The position numbers and the translations under genes are program-made. Shown here in pieces: positions 9,974 to 19,130 of a DNA stretch of 27,500 bases (within the stretch, counting starts at the first letter, position 1; the number at the start of each line of letters is the position of its first letter). The notes beneath the pieces were generated by a model, which was not told the DNA's origin, did no database searches, and saw only the letters and a program-made list of their open reading frames with translations. Location: assembly GCA_015478945.1 (NCBI GenBank), contig JABUQX010100441.1, positions 1-27,500 on the forward strand. Direction: 5' to 3'. Source of the DNA: Trachelipus rathkii. Taxonomy: Eukaryota; Arthropoda; Malacostraca; Isopoda; Trachelipodidae.

Positions 9974-10860
9974 TCAAAGCATTTGAATTTTTGATTTGAA
10001 TAGGCTGTTGCTCTGTAATACCCATTCCTTTGTGAGCGTTTTGAACGCCAACCGGCTAACACGGCCACTGTTAATAAATTCTTTTTCAACCATTTTTATT
10101 TCCCTCTCTTTTTCTTCTGTTTTGACTCTTTGAGATTTTTTCATATCTCCTATGGCAGCTCTTACATTTGTCAACACAACATTTTTTAAGTGATAGGAAC
10201 TTTATGAATACTTTCAGAGATCTTATAGAATCTGTGCACTGTTCTTTTGAAGACATCAAGAGACTATGTTCTTTTCAAGATTCTCGTCACTGACAACTAA
10301 AATTGCTAATAATTTAAGCCACAAACGTGACCTCCTGCCAACTGTCGCATTTCATGCTTAAATTGTAAAAGTCCTAATTTAATAATTGCCACAATTCCGC
10401 ATAACATGATTCTCAAGGTGCTATAAAGAATGAAAAAAAAAACTCTTGTAAGTCTCTTAGAAGGACAATCACCAATCCAAAAAATATTTTGAATTTTAAT
10501 TCAGGGGTAGAATGGGCTTCACTGCAAAGTAGAGTAATTCGTGCTTTTTCTTTCTCAGCAACCTTATGGTGATTCAGGTATTGGTGTACAATGCCTCTAG
10601 TCAATAAAATCAAAATCTTTGTTTCCCCTTGAGTCTGTTTCTGGCGATTATGAAAGACTATAATAGTAGGATATCCAAAGAGAGCCATTGGAGCAGCGTC
10701 TGTTACTTCAAAAAGGATAATGCTTAGTAATCCTCTTTTTCTGTCTATTTTGATACAGATTGTAGAGACAAAGCATATGTAACATGTTAATGCAATTGCA
10801 AAAACAGCTTAGTTGTTGTTTGAAGCAGGCATTTTTCATCTGGACTTAAGGCAAAATTCT
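9974..10860 (-). other. decayed coding-like stretch, family unknown
   Basis: Several minus-strand segments read like real protein in changing frames. 10855-10720 gives SPDEKCLLQTTTKLFCNCI and LHMLCLYNLYQNRQKKRITK. 10705-10480 gives EVTDAAPMALFGYPTIIVFH, GETKILILLTRGIVHQYL and KARITLLCSEAHSTPELKFK. 10190-9974 gives LTNVRAAIGDMKKSQRVK, a lysine/glutamate-rich helix and LAFKTLTKEWVLQ. Amino-acid use is mixed, unlike the microsatellite frames nearby. Possible explanations are an old DNA-transposon transposase, a retrocopied gene, or part of a nested host gene. I could not match it to TUT exons or to the retrotransposons in the window, and I name no function. Confidence 0.35.
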
Positions 10861-11404
10861 TATTCCCATAATATTAAGGTACGCAGACATTAGTAAAGTC
10901 TGTGAACAGAAATGGACGCCCAAGGTTCAGACCTTTGAGGCTCGCGAACACTGGTCTTAAGTAAACGTTAAGTTTTTTTTTGCTTGAAGTCATTTATAAT
11001 AAAAATATAATCCTTTTTCTATTCAAAAAATCACAAAAAATTCCTGGACAAAACTCTCAAAAAAAAAAAAATAAACACCTCAAAAAGTTTAAATCCCTTC
11101 AAAAAAGAGAAAAAAGATTATAAACAGAGTAAAATCAACAGTCAGACTGACTAAAACACAATCGTATACCAAACACCTTCAATCGGGAAGGATGAACTTT
11201 GAACAACTTCTACGAACAGAGAATAGGTAGTAAGGAGTGAAAAACTAAAAAATAGCAAGAAACAGATAGAAAGTAGATTGATTTATCGGACATCGTCATT
11301 CTCGCCATTCCTGGTCATTCACTTATCAAATGAACATCTCTCATTTATCATAAATACAGTAAATGAAAAAAAAAAAATATATCAAAAGATAATCACATGT
11401 CTAT
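10861..11404. other. unassigned intron segment
   Basis: A-rich with several homopolymer runs (10974-10981, 11060-11071, 11368-11377). No coding sequence was recognised. Confidence 0.4.
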
Positions 11405-11640
11405 TATGACGATTTTTATGTTTGGGAAAATTTTAAAAATTCCCTGACTTTTTTGGAATTTCACCCCTTTTGGGAAATTGTTTTTCCCCCCCTTTTTCTC
11501 CCCCCCAACTGTAAATTCCTTTCAGCAAATTTTTTAAAAACGTTCCCGTGAACCTTCCCTGACTGAGTTTTTTTTTTCCTGACTTTCCCTGACTTCCCCT
11601 TGACTTCCCAGAAAAGTGCTTGAAACCGCACCCTGATATA
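11405..11640 (-). repeat. TCAGGGAA-type repeat, probable transposon end
   Basis: Read on the minus strand from 11636 it begins CAGGGTGCGGTTTC and then repeats TCAAGG, GTCAGGGAAAGTCAGG and CAGTCAGGGAAGG. After a G-rich run it ends with GTCAGGGAATTTTT near 11435. A CAGGGTG start followed by spaced GTCAGGGAA motifs is typical of terminal and subterminal repeats of invertebrate DNA transposons or MITEs (general knowledge, family not assigned). No opposite end was found. It abuts the AT array at 11637. Confidence 0.5.
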
Positions 11641-11862
11641 GTATATATATATATATTAATATAATATATATATAATACCAATATATATATTATACTATAA
11701 TATATATAATATATAGTATACATATATATATATATGATATACTATATACTATATATAATTATATACTATACACACATATTATATAGTAGTATATATGATA
11801 TATATATATATATATATTGATATAATATAATATATATATATATACTTATATATTATATATGA
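11637..11862. repeat. imperfect (TA)n array
   Basis: About 225 bp of TATA and ATAT runs with rare C and G. It explains the Tyr/Ile-rich part of the minus-strand frame over 11433-11723. Confidence 0.85.
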
Positions 11863-12289
11863 AAATACTCCACATATTTATCTCAACTCTTGTAAAACTG
11901 GAATAACAGCTGGTGAGCACTGATGAAGCAAATGAAGTCCAGAGAAAATGAAGCCTCAATTGACAGTATGCCTATCATGAAGCAGCACTTCTTGTTACGT
12001 CCCTATTGTCGCATAAATTTGCAAAATATTTCATTGTATACCCAAGAATCTAAATAACAAAATAACATATCACTACAAAAGGATTAGAAAAGATGACACT
12101 GAATAGTAATCTCTTAAGATCAAAATGAAAAAAATGTTATATATTGTATTCAAGGGGCAAACTGTAACATCTTCTTTGCCACATCTTGAGAAATATTGGA
12201 GGTAGACTTAACAAAATTTGGGCACAAAACAGATTGAAGATAGAGCTATTCAATGGTGATGAAAGTGCGATTTGTAAAAAAAAAAAAAA
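11863..12289. other. unassigned intron segment ending in poly(A)
   Basis: Non-repetitive sequence with no recognised protein. A run of 14 A at 12277-12290 might be the tail of a plus-strand retroposed sequence, or the T-rich border of the LTR-like piece that follows on the minus strand. Confidence 0.35.
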
Positions 12290-12480
12290 ATGACTAACAC
12301 CACTTTTGTTTTCAACGGCTCAGTTTATTGTAAAGTTTATACAACAGCTCACGGGCAGAGCCCAATCAAGGAGGGTGTGCGCTCAATTTACACCTGGGTA
12401 AGACAAAAGCCTTAAGGAGAGCATAGCTCATATTCTATATTTTTATAGGCCTATCAATTGGAGATGCGAGAAAGATGTCT
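12290..12480 (-). other. LTR-like or 3'-end-like segment
   Basis: A distinct, more GC-balanced island. On the minus strand it holds CTTGATTGGGCTCTGCCCG, a GAGCTGTTGTATAAAC stretch and CAATAAACTGAGCCG, ending near TTAGTCA before a T run. An AATAAA poly(A) signal inside such a block is what an R/U5 region of an LTR shows. No inverted TG...CA ends or target duplication could be fixed, so a solo LTR is a guess. Confidence 0.25.
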
Positions 12481-12661
12481 CCGACTTCAGTTATATTACA
12501 AATTTAAAGATATAATTTACAATATCCAAGGAATTTGTAACAAGCCATGTACCCTATAAATTGTTTACTTAAATAAAAACAATATTTTCACCTACGAAAG
12601 TTAAGACTATTAAATGAGTTCACATCATTACAAATTTAAAATTAAATTAAAACTAAGTTAC

Positions 12662-12892
12662 AATTTCACTTCTAGTTGATCAATATTGGCATACATATTG
12701 AGAAAGTTTCGTATTTTTGTAAAGCGAGGCTATTATCGCCCAGATCGAAAGATCAAGACTCAGTTCGCTTTCGGCAATGAATAACTTTCATGGAACTTTG
12801 CAGAAGTTAGGTCAAACCCACATGAATGATATTCCCCGATTCTTTTTAACCGCTTTGCTATTTTCCTCATAACATCAATAATAAGTCAACTC
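12662..12892 (-). pseudogene. TUT4/7: TUT4/7 exon, second half of the nucleotidyltransferase core, with indels
   Basis: The exon lies between an ATTACAG acceptor (12893-12899) and a GTAACT donor (12661-12656). In three frames it reads IDVMRKIAKRLKRIGEY then TSAK; then VP and LFIAESELSLDLSIWAIIAS with NTKL; then MYANIDQLEVKL. TUT4/7 proteins have here a conserved run of the form AKVPI.KF, DISLYN..A..NT.LL and YA.ID.RVK. The Asp in SLDLSI corresponds to the third catalytic carboxylate. At least three single-base shifts and a TGA after AKVP break the frame. Either the gene copy is dead or the assembled sequence has base-call errors, since other exons are intact. The upstream exon ends in phase 0, but the first codons here are also shifted. 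Confidence 0.75.
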
Positions 12893-12895
12893 CTG

Positions 12896-12942
12896 TAATA
12901 ATAATATAATAATAATAATAAAATATAATAATAATAATAATA

Positions 12943-12977
<35 letters not shown>
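12896..12977. repeat. (AAT)n microsatellite
   Basis: About 82 bp of AAT units with small interruptions, starting right behind the TUT acceptor at 12893. Read in gene orientation it becomes a (ATT)n tract that doubles as the pyrimidine-poor upstream part of that splice site. Confidence 0.9.
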
Positions 12978-12978
<1 letters not shown>

Positions 12979-13363
12979 GTGATAATAATTCATTATTTCA
13001 GTTTCAGCTTTTTCTTAAAAGAATACAAAAGGATTTTGAGTATTTAATGTAAAGTGCATACTCGATTTTCTACAGAATAGAAAAATTATTAATATCATGA
13101 ATCAATATCAAAGACATTTCAAAAATCCACTTCAATTTAACCTGGCTTCTTTTATTTAGTACTGTGTTAACTTTAAATGTGAAACTTATAAGTGAATTGA
13201 CAATGTAAACTGGCAAACGTAGTGATCTTCCAAGCTACAAATATTTATTATGATGGAAATATTTCTCTAGTTAAGGGAAGGATGGGATTTTTCGGGATTC
13301 CTAACTGATTTTTATGAGAAAATCTCACTTAATTTGTAAAATCGAGTTTTACATGAAATCTTT

Positions 13364-13982
13364 CACCCTCACGACTACGGGTGGGCAAATTATAAGTCCA
13401 CTTACGCGTGGGTCATTTTTCTCCCACACCATATATATATATATATATATATTTTTGCCACTTTTTAGATACGGATTATGTAATTCAGTCCTTTTAGAGT
13501 TGTCCTACAGAGTTTTGTTAATTTTTGTTTATTATTATTATTTTTAAAATTTTTTTGAAAATTAAGTTTTTTTTGGCGACCCCACAAATTTGCATAATTT
13601 TATCAAAAAATTTTAAAATTTGTAAAAAGAAAAATATACATCGAAATGTTTAAATTTGGCTGGTATATTCCTAGATACGTACTAAACCAATTTTTTTTTA
13701 TCACTATAGGCCAAAAAATAGTTTGAAAATTTCCATAGAGATTAAACCAACGGCACGTACCGTGGAGGTCATGTTTTTTAGCCACGCCACACTTTAACTC
13801 TTCGTAATTTTTATTTTTTGAACCAATTATGATAATAAATTTGTAGAAATAATATAATCTTCAACAATGTCCTGAGGAAATATCACTGGAAAGAGAAAAA
13901 AATTGAACAGAAAAAAGTTTGAAAAATTTTATAAAAAAAAAGTGTGGGCAAAATTTAACCCACGCGTAGTCGCGGGGTTTCA
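13364..13982. repeat. diverged inverted-repeat pair, MITE-like
   Basis: The left arm has ACCCTCACGACTACGGGTGG (13364-13384) and then ACGCGTGGGTC...CCCACAC (13404-13428). The right arm, read on the other strand, has ACCCCGCGACTACGCGTGGG and TTTTGCCCACAC (13982-13942). Both left motifs pair with the right arm with few mismatches, so ACG(C/G)GTGGG occurs twice on the left and once on the right. About 510 bp lie between the arms, including a pure (AT)11 at 13431-13452. No transposase is visible, so this may be a non-autonomous DNA transposon or an unrelated palindromic repeat. Confidence 0.45.
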
Positions 13983-14376
13983 ATATTAAAAAAGAACATT
14001 TTTCCCCCTTTTTAAGTTTCCGTCTCTCTCTTCCAAAACTTTGAGCATTTAATTTTCTTTTCATCAAAGATAATATGCAAAATTCTATATAAATTATTAA
14101 ATAGACTACAATTTGGATAGGTGAACTAAGAGTTGAGCCCTAAAAGAAAAGTGATTAGAAATGTCACTAGTTACAGCCACTGTATCTTTAATTATAAACG
14201 GCAAACGTTATTAAATTTTTTACATTCATGTAATATAATTATTAGAGAAGTTAAGAAGTTGAAGAGTTTCCATTTTATCAGTAATGTTAAAAAATGGAAA
14301 AAATACATGTTAAAGAAAGAGTGATGGAATGAGGAATCCAGTTTCTTAACCTCATTAGTGGACACTCATTGCATCA

Positions 14377-14505
14377 TAGAAACAGTTTTCAACTACTATT
14401 CAATTTTTTTTAAAAGAATACTGCGATTTCAGCTTGCGTCTTAGAAACAGTTTTCAACTACTATTCATTTTTCTTTAAAGAATACTGTGATTTGAGAGAA
14501 GTAAG
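14377..14505. repeat. 65 bp tandem duplication
   Basis: TAGAAACAGTTTTCAACTAC starts at 14377 and again at 14442. Each copy continues with TATTCA, a T-rich stretch and AAAGAATACTG(C/T)GATTT. The two copies differ by a few substitutions and a short T-run length change. It lies in the TUT intron between the exons at 14665 and 12892. Confidence 0.85.
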
Positions 14506-14664
14506 AGACAAAATCAATGGGTCTAGTCTTAAGTTTCATAAACATTAATCGTCAGAACAAATCAATGAAACAAATTAATGACTAAACCTGCTATTTTGAA
14601 ACATTCTTACACAATATACTCTAATTCCATATAATTTACACTACTAATAATATAATAATTATAC

Positions 14665-14856
14665 CTCTCCAGTTGGACTATCATTGAAAGTAAGACATAT
14701 ATCGAGATCTGAATTGCCAAATCCAAATCCATTGGCCTGAATGAAAAGGGAGCGGATGTTGCAAAGCTTTAAAGAAAGTTTTGAATGGTTCGAAGGTTCC
14801 AGAAAAGTCTGATCTCCAGGTATTGTAATTTCATCAGGTTTTGGTGAGCAAATAAA
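14665..14856 (-). pseudogene. TUT4/7: TUT4/7 exon, start of the active nucleotidyltransferase domain
   Basis: The minus strand reads FICSPKPDEITIPGDQTF, a middle part best read in a second frame (FKTFFKAL...PFHSG), and then ANGFGFGNSDLDICLTF and NDSPTGE before a GTATAA donor (14664). NGFGF..SDLDIC is the diagnostic nucleotidyltransferase motif of TUT4/7, whose two Asp of DLD bind the metal ions. The usual preceding LFGSS is replaced by PFHSG or, in the open frame, LFIQ. Two compensating indels would restore the family-like middle, yet one frame stays open throughout. The 5' border, near TATAG at 14857-14861, touches an AT array, and the phase does not join cleanly to the exon at 19777, so the acceptor may be eroded. 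Alternative: a shorter exon starting after TTCATTCAG at about 14739. Confidence 0.8.
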
Positions 14857-15150
14857 CTATACTATATTATATATAATACTAATATATACACTTACTCTAA
14901 TATATAACTATACTATATATATATATTATATATAATATTATTATTATATACTATTCTATAATAATATAATACTATATATATATCATATATTCACTATATC
15001 TACTATATATATACTATAATAATATACTATAATATATATATATATAATATTTATATATATATAATCTAATATATTATTATATATATATACTATAATATAA
15101 TATATATATAATAATATAATATATATTATATAATATATAATATATAATAT
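14857..15150. repeat. AT-rich array
   Basis: Nearly 300 bp of TATA, ATAT and TACTATA motifs. It lies between the TUT exon at 14665-14856 and the 3' end of the RTE-like copy at 15151. Confidence 0.85.
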
Positions 15151-16690
15151 AATTCTTTCTTTCTTTCTTCATCTTCTTTTTTTCACCCAAACTGGGAGTA
15201 AGCGTGGCGTCGACAAGACAATCGGAAAAGAAAAAAGCATGTAGAAGAAATAGTGACAAAAGTCGAAAAAAAAAGCCCAGCCTACCGCCCCCTCTGGTAC
15301 CAGTAATTAGTAAGAACTCGTCGAATCAGAAAATCCACCTAGAAGCTTCACGATGACCGCGAACGGATCCTCAATTATGGTAAATCGGTCCATGTAGGGT
15401 CATCCCCATGGCCTCACGTGGGCCACAAACATACGATAACCTCCCTTACAACACACCGCCTTCTCAGTCATATCATGGCACCTTTCCTTGCTCGTCCTCT
15501 GCTAAACTCACATTTCTATCCTCCCTTCAGGCATTCCTTAACGGACTCAATCCCACCTTTTTTCTCAGTTTCCCAGCCGGTCACTTCTCCACACACTCAC
15601 CACTATACATCGCCTTATTAACCAACCGACTATCAATTCATCCTTTCTACATGATCAAACCATCTCAACCTACTTTCTCATTTCTCTCGTTAATACTCTT
15701 CTATATCACACCACACAACCCTAATACGTTCATTCCTCATTTAATTCATTCTTCTCACACCAAGCACTCCCCTAAGATTGTCCATACTGATTGCATATTG
15801 AACTTTAGACTATACTTCTTATTCCAGACACATATGTTTTCACTACTATAACAATACCACACAGGAATCAAAATACCATATGCAAGACCACCTGAGCGCA
15901 ACTGCCACACTTATAGTCCTTTACATTCACGACAAACGATTAACTTAGCACAGCTACCTTCCTCGCCATTCAAACTTCCTACTACATCTCTGCCATCATC
16001 CGTTCCCATTCTCATCCAATTCACATACCTACATTAGTGGTGGTAATTCTGTATATATATAATTATATTATATATTATATAATATATAGTATATATATAT
16101 ATATATATAATATATATATATATATATAATATATAAATATATATATATATTTAATATAATATATATGATATATATATATATATATTAATATATATTAATA
16201 ATATAATAAAAGTAACTCAAATAAAATGCCCTGCTCACAAACTAACATAACTTCACACTGAGGCTTATCCTCACAATTCCGATCTTCTCACAACCATTAA
16301 AACCTAGCTCTTATTTACGTTACATTCAAACCCCTCCTTCTTTTTACACACCTCTCCAAATCTCTTCAATCTCATCTTCTTCTGCAAACTCTGCTTCAGA
16401 TTCGCCCAAAGAACCAAATCATCCGCATATAATAGGTAGGACATCTTCCTCTCAATCTCCATTCTCCATCATTTCTAACACCATTCTCCTGCCACCCCCA
16501 CCCTCTAATCCTTTCGTTAACCCCACTCATATATAAGAATAATCCAAGGGAATAACACATACGCTTGTCTGCACTCCGTTATTAATACTAAAACCAATCA
16601 CCTTTGACACCATTTATTCTACACACGCCTCAAAATCCTCATACATACTTTTGAATTCACAATTCAGAAGCCTACCAAGCACTACCATAT
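15151..16690 (-). mobile_element. RTE-like non-LTR element, 3' portion, split by an AT array
   Basis: 16690-16210 on the minus strand is reverse transcriptase: CVR/INGVKGDWF-like blocks and KMSYLLYADDLVLWAN with the catalytic YADD intact (about 16445-16410), then FGEVCKKKEGFECNVNKS. About 16035-16205 is an inserted AT array. 16030-15400 continues with MGTDDGRDVVGSLNGEE, then LRG-like and RNERIRV blocks and NVSLAEDEQGKVP, ending in the IVCGPREAMG tail near 15410. 15400-15165 is the 3' UTR, shared with the copies at 8990 and 16990. Stops and shifts are frequent and the 5' part is missing. Two plus-strand frames at 15408-15851 are antisense shadows. Confidence 0.8.
16040..16205. repeat. AT array inside the RTE-like copy
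   Basis: About 165 bp of (TA)n-rich sequence. It falls between the reverse-transcriptase motif V.MVV and the block that should follow it, so it is an insertion or expansion inside the element rather than at its end. Confidence 0.75.
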
Positions 16691-16703
16691 ATATAATATA
16701 TAG

Positions 16704-16775
<72 letters not shown>

Positions 16776-16975
16776 ATATATAATATATAATATATATATT
16801 ATATAATATATAATAATATATAATGAAATTATATAATATATTATATATAATACTAATATATATATAATATATTATATATATATATATATATCATATATAC
16901 TATAATCAGTATATATATATCTATACTATTATACTATACTATATACGTATATATATATAATAATAATAATATCAT
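16685..16975. repeat. AT-rich array
   Basis: About 290 bp of (TA)n with AATATA interruptions. It borders the 5' truncation of the copy at 15151-16690 on one side and the 3' end of the copy at 16976-17720 on the other. Confidence 0.85.
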
Positions 16976-17718
16976 CCAATTCATCACTCCACTGGGGGTA
17001 AGGTGAACATGCACCGGAAACAGAATAGTAGTAGAAAAGCATATACAAGTCGAAAAGAAAGCCCAGCTTACCACTCCTTTGTACTTATTAGTGAAGAACT
17101 CGTTGCAGTCAGAAAACTCCACCGCTAGGCGTTCACGGCTGACGCCGGAACCTCACTATAGATAATTCGTCAACTGTGGGTTCATCCTTTGCCAAGGTGG
17201 CCACATACTACCCAATAAAAAACCAACCATTCCACTTCCATAATGCACCTTTCCTCTCGCCTGTGCCAAACCACATTTCTCTCCTCCAGGCATTCTTTGC
17301 GACTCAATCCACTTTTTCTACGGTATCCCAGCGTGTTCCCAACACACTACCACTATACATCCACTTAACCCAACCGACTACTCATGCCTACCTTCCAACG
17401 GGACCAAACGCATGTCAACGTACTTTCATTTATTCCTCCTATTTACCCCTTTCTTCACACCACACCACACTCTAATACGTTCATTCCTTCTTTTATCCCT
17501 CTTCCTCACACCTAACACGCCCCTAGAAAGATTTCCATCTGAACACATTGTCCTTTAAGAACATCTATCCTCTATTCCAACATAGTACTCCGACATGTAC
17601 ATTAACACTACGGTACAACATACCCTTATTGGAAGACTTTGTCAATGTTCCTCTACTTTGCTTTTCTTATCCGTGGCATGTAACGTACTTACTCCCATTC
17701 TGGTAAAACAGAAGGAAG

Positions 17719-17720
<2 letters not shown>
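16976..17720 (-). mobile_element. RTE-like non-LTR element, 3' end fragment
   Basis: The minus strand reads GVLCWNRG, RGVRCEEEG with RNERIRV, WCGVKKGVNRRNK, then YRRKSGLSRKECLEERNV and the W-rich end. These are the C-terminal blocks of the same ORF2 as at 15400-16030. 17165-16990 is the shared 3' UTR. The 5' truncation at about 17720 sits against a pure (TA)n run. The plus-strand frame at 17176-17475 is an antisense shadow. Confidence 0.7.

Positions 17721-17721
<1 letters not shown>

Positions 17722-17785
<64 letters not shown>
17722..17785. repeat. (TA)32 microsatellite
   Basis: A 64 bp uninterrupted (TA)n run, the longest pure one in the window. It gives the Ile-Tyr repeat of the 65-codon plus-strand frame over 17595-17792, which is not a gene. 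Confidence 0.95.
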
Positions 17786-17787
<2 letters not shown>

Positions 17788-18236
17788 TATAATCTAAATA
17801 TAAAAAAATATTTAACTATATTTTTATATATGTGGTAAGCAAAGAAAAAAAAAAAAGTGTGCCAACTCCTATATAAAGTTTATGCATTTATTCAGTATAA
17901 AAATATTTTCCTTGACTTAGTTACAAATCAGTTTTAAATTACAGAAGAAAGGTGCAAGGTTCAATAAGACCCGATTTACATAAACAAAATCTTAAAAAAT
18001 AACCTAGTTATTTCGCTTCTTTTTAAATCTTTCCAACATAAATTTTAATCAAACACTTTGAGTGCCATCTTTGAAAACGATTATAAAGTTTTTTATTTTT
18101 TATTTCGTTTTATTTTCTTAAGAACTTGTTAAGAAATTTCCAATAAAAGGGTTGAATGAAAGTACTACAATTTTACAAGAAATAGAAATAAGCAAGACAA
18201 TGTGAGTCCTCATAGCAGAGGTTGAGAGTACAAATA
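17786..18236. other. unassigned intron segment
   Basis: AT-rich and mostly non-repetitive, with no recognised coding sequence. No further TUT exon could be read here. Confidence 0.4.
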
Positions 18237-18242
18237 TTTATT
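18237..18242 (-). terminator. AATAAA polyadenylation signal candidate
   Basis: TTTATT on the plus strand is AATAAA on the minus strand, 34 bp beyond the stop codon of the coding-like stretch at 18276-18510. The spacing suits a 3' end, but the motif is common in AT-rich DNA. Confidence 0.3.
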
Positions 18243-18275
18243 ACAAAAGCCAACTCTAATCGAAGGTAGAAATTC

Positions 18276-18510
18276 TTAAAGTCTGATCTCTTGTCCAGCC
18301 AGTGCTGGAGCTTCAGATTTGAGTGTAGCACTACTCTTTCTTGTAATCATATACACCAAATAAACACCTAAAGTCACAATTATGAAATTCTAGTCTTTCA
18401 ATCTGAGGACTGACTCAACAATTCTGCCTACGCCCAATAATGAAGAAAAAACTTAAAGAATATCATTAACAAATTGAAAAATTGAGCTGGGTAAGTTTAA
18501 GATAAACTTA
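18276..18510 (-). pseudogene. unidentified membrane-protein C-terminus
   Basis: One minus-strand frame reads NLPSSIFQFVNDIL, stop, VFSSLLGVGRIVESVLRLKD, stop, NFIIVTLGVYLVYMITRKSS and then ATLKSEAPALAGQEIRL before a TAA at 18276-18278. The hydrophobic block NFIIVTLGVYLVYM followed by TRK looks like a single membrane helix with a short hydrophilic tail. The frame continues through two stops (TAA, TAG), and an AATAAA follows soon after. This suits a retrocopied pseudogene. A last exon starting after the CTAG at 18390 is also possible (37 residues). I do not recognise the protein. Confidence 0.3.
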
Positions 18511-18859
18511 TTTAATAAACAGCAAGATTAAACAACTTATTTAATAAAGTCTGATCAGTAATATTAATATTTATTCTTATTTTATTTTTTACTAATTACC
18601 TATCATTTCAAAGATCAATAGATAATTAACTTCATAAAGATAAGGTGACTAATCATGGTTTTAGCAAGCTTAGGGACAGAGAATTTTCCTTCCTGACTGT
18701 AAAGTATACATCGACATACAAATTCGTGAGGAAGTCAAGAGCAAGTTAATTGAATGGACACTAAAAATTCCTGATTGTAGAGGACTGTAATTTATTATAT
18801 AGTTAACAGCACGGAGTATATACAAGTTTTAATGCTCACGATTTTTAAAAACACAGCCA

Positions 18860-19130
18860 ACCAGGAACCAGGGCTGCACAGCAGGCAAAATATTTTGCCG
18901 GCTCTATCTTAGTTTCATCATTTTAAAATACTCTGCTGCGACTCAGTTCTGGCCCACCCTTTTTAAAACTACACAGCTCTGATTCCATTATTTTAAAGTT
19001 ATAAGGCTCTAGCTTTAACTCTGCTTCCGAACTCATTCATTGTATTTCAGCTTTGGCTATCCTCAAAATAAATTTTTGCTCTCGTTCTACTCCAAAAATT
19101 TCTTCTGTTCTGACTCCGCAGCCGATGCAT
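18860..19130. repeat. degenerate GCTCTG/ACTC repeat, probable transposon
   Basis: After CCAGGGCTGCACAGCAGG (18867) come repeated GGCTCTA, GACTCAG, GCTCTGATTCC, GGCTCTAGC, ACTCTGC and GACTCCGC motifs, most of them followed by ATTTTAAA-like spacers. A CAGGGCTG start with strings of GCTC and ACTC is typical of some hAT-type elements of invertebrates (general knowledge, not proven here). No transposase or clear opposite end was seen. Confidence 0.4.

Noticed and set aside
12468..12520. IGDARKMSPTSV on the plus strand, resembling the missing TUT block (GDAS.GSLSSY)
   Set aside because: It is on the wrong strand for the gene, short, and without the flanking family residues. Treated as coincidence.
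15408..17475. Plus-strand frames up to 147 codons
   Set aside because: They are antisense shadows of the RTE-like C-terminal region, as the minus-strand blocks RNERIRV and NVSLAE show.
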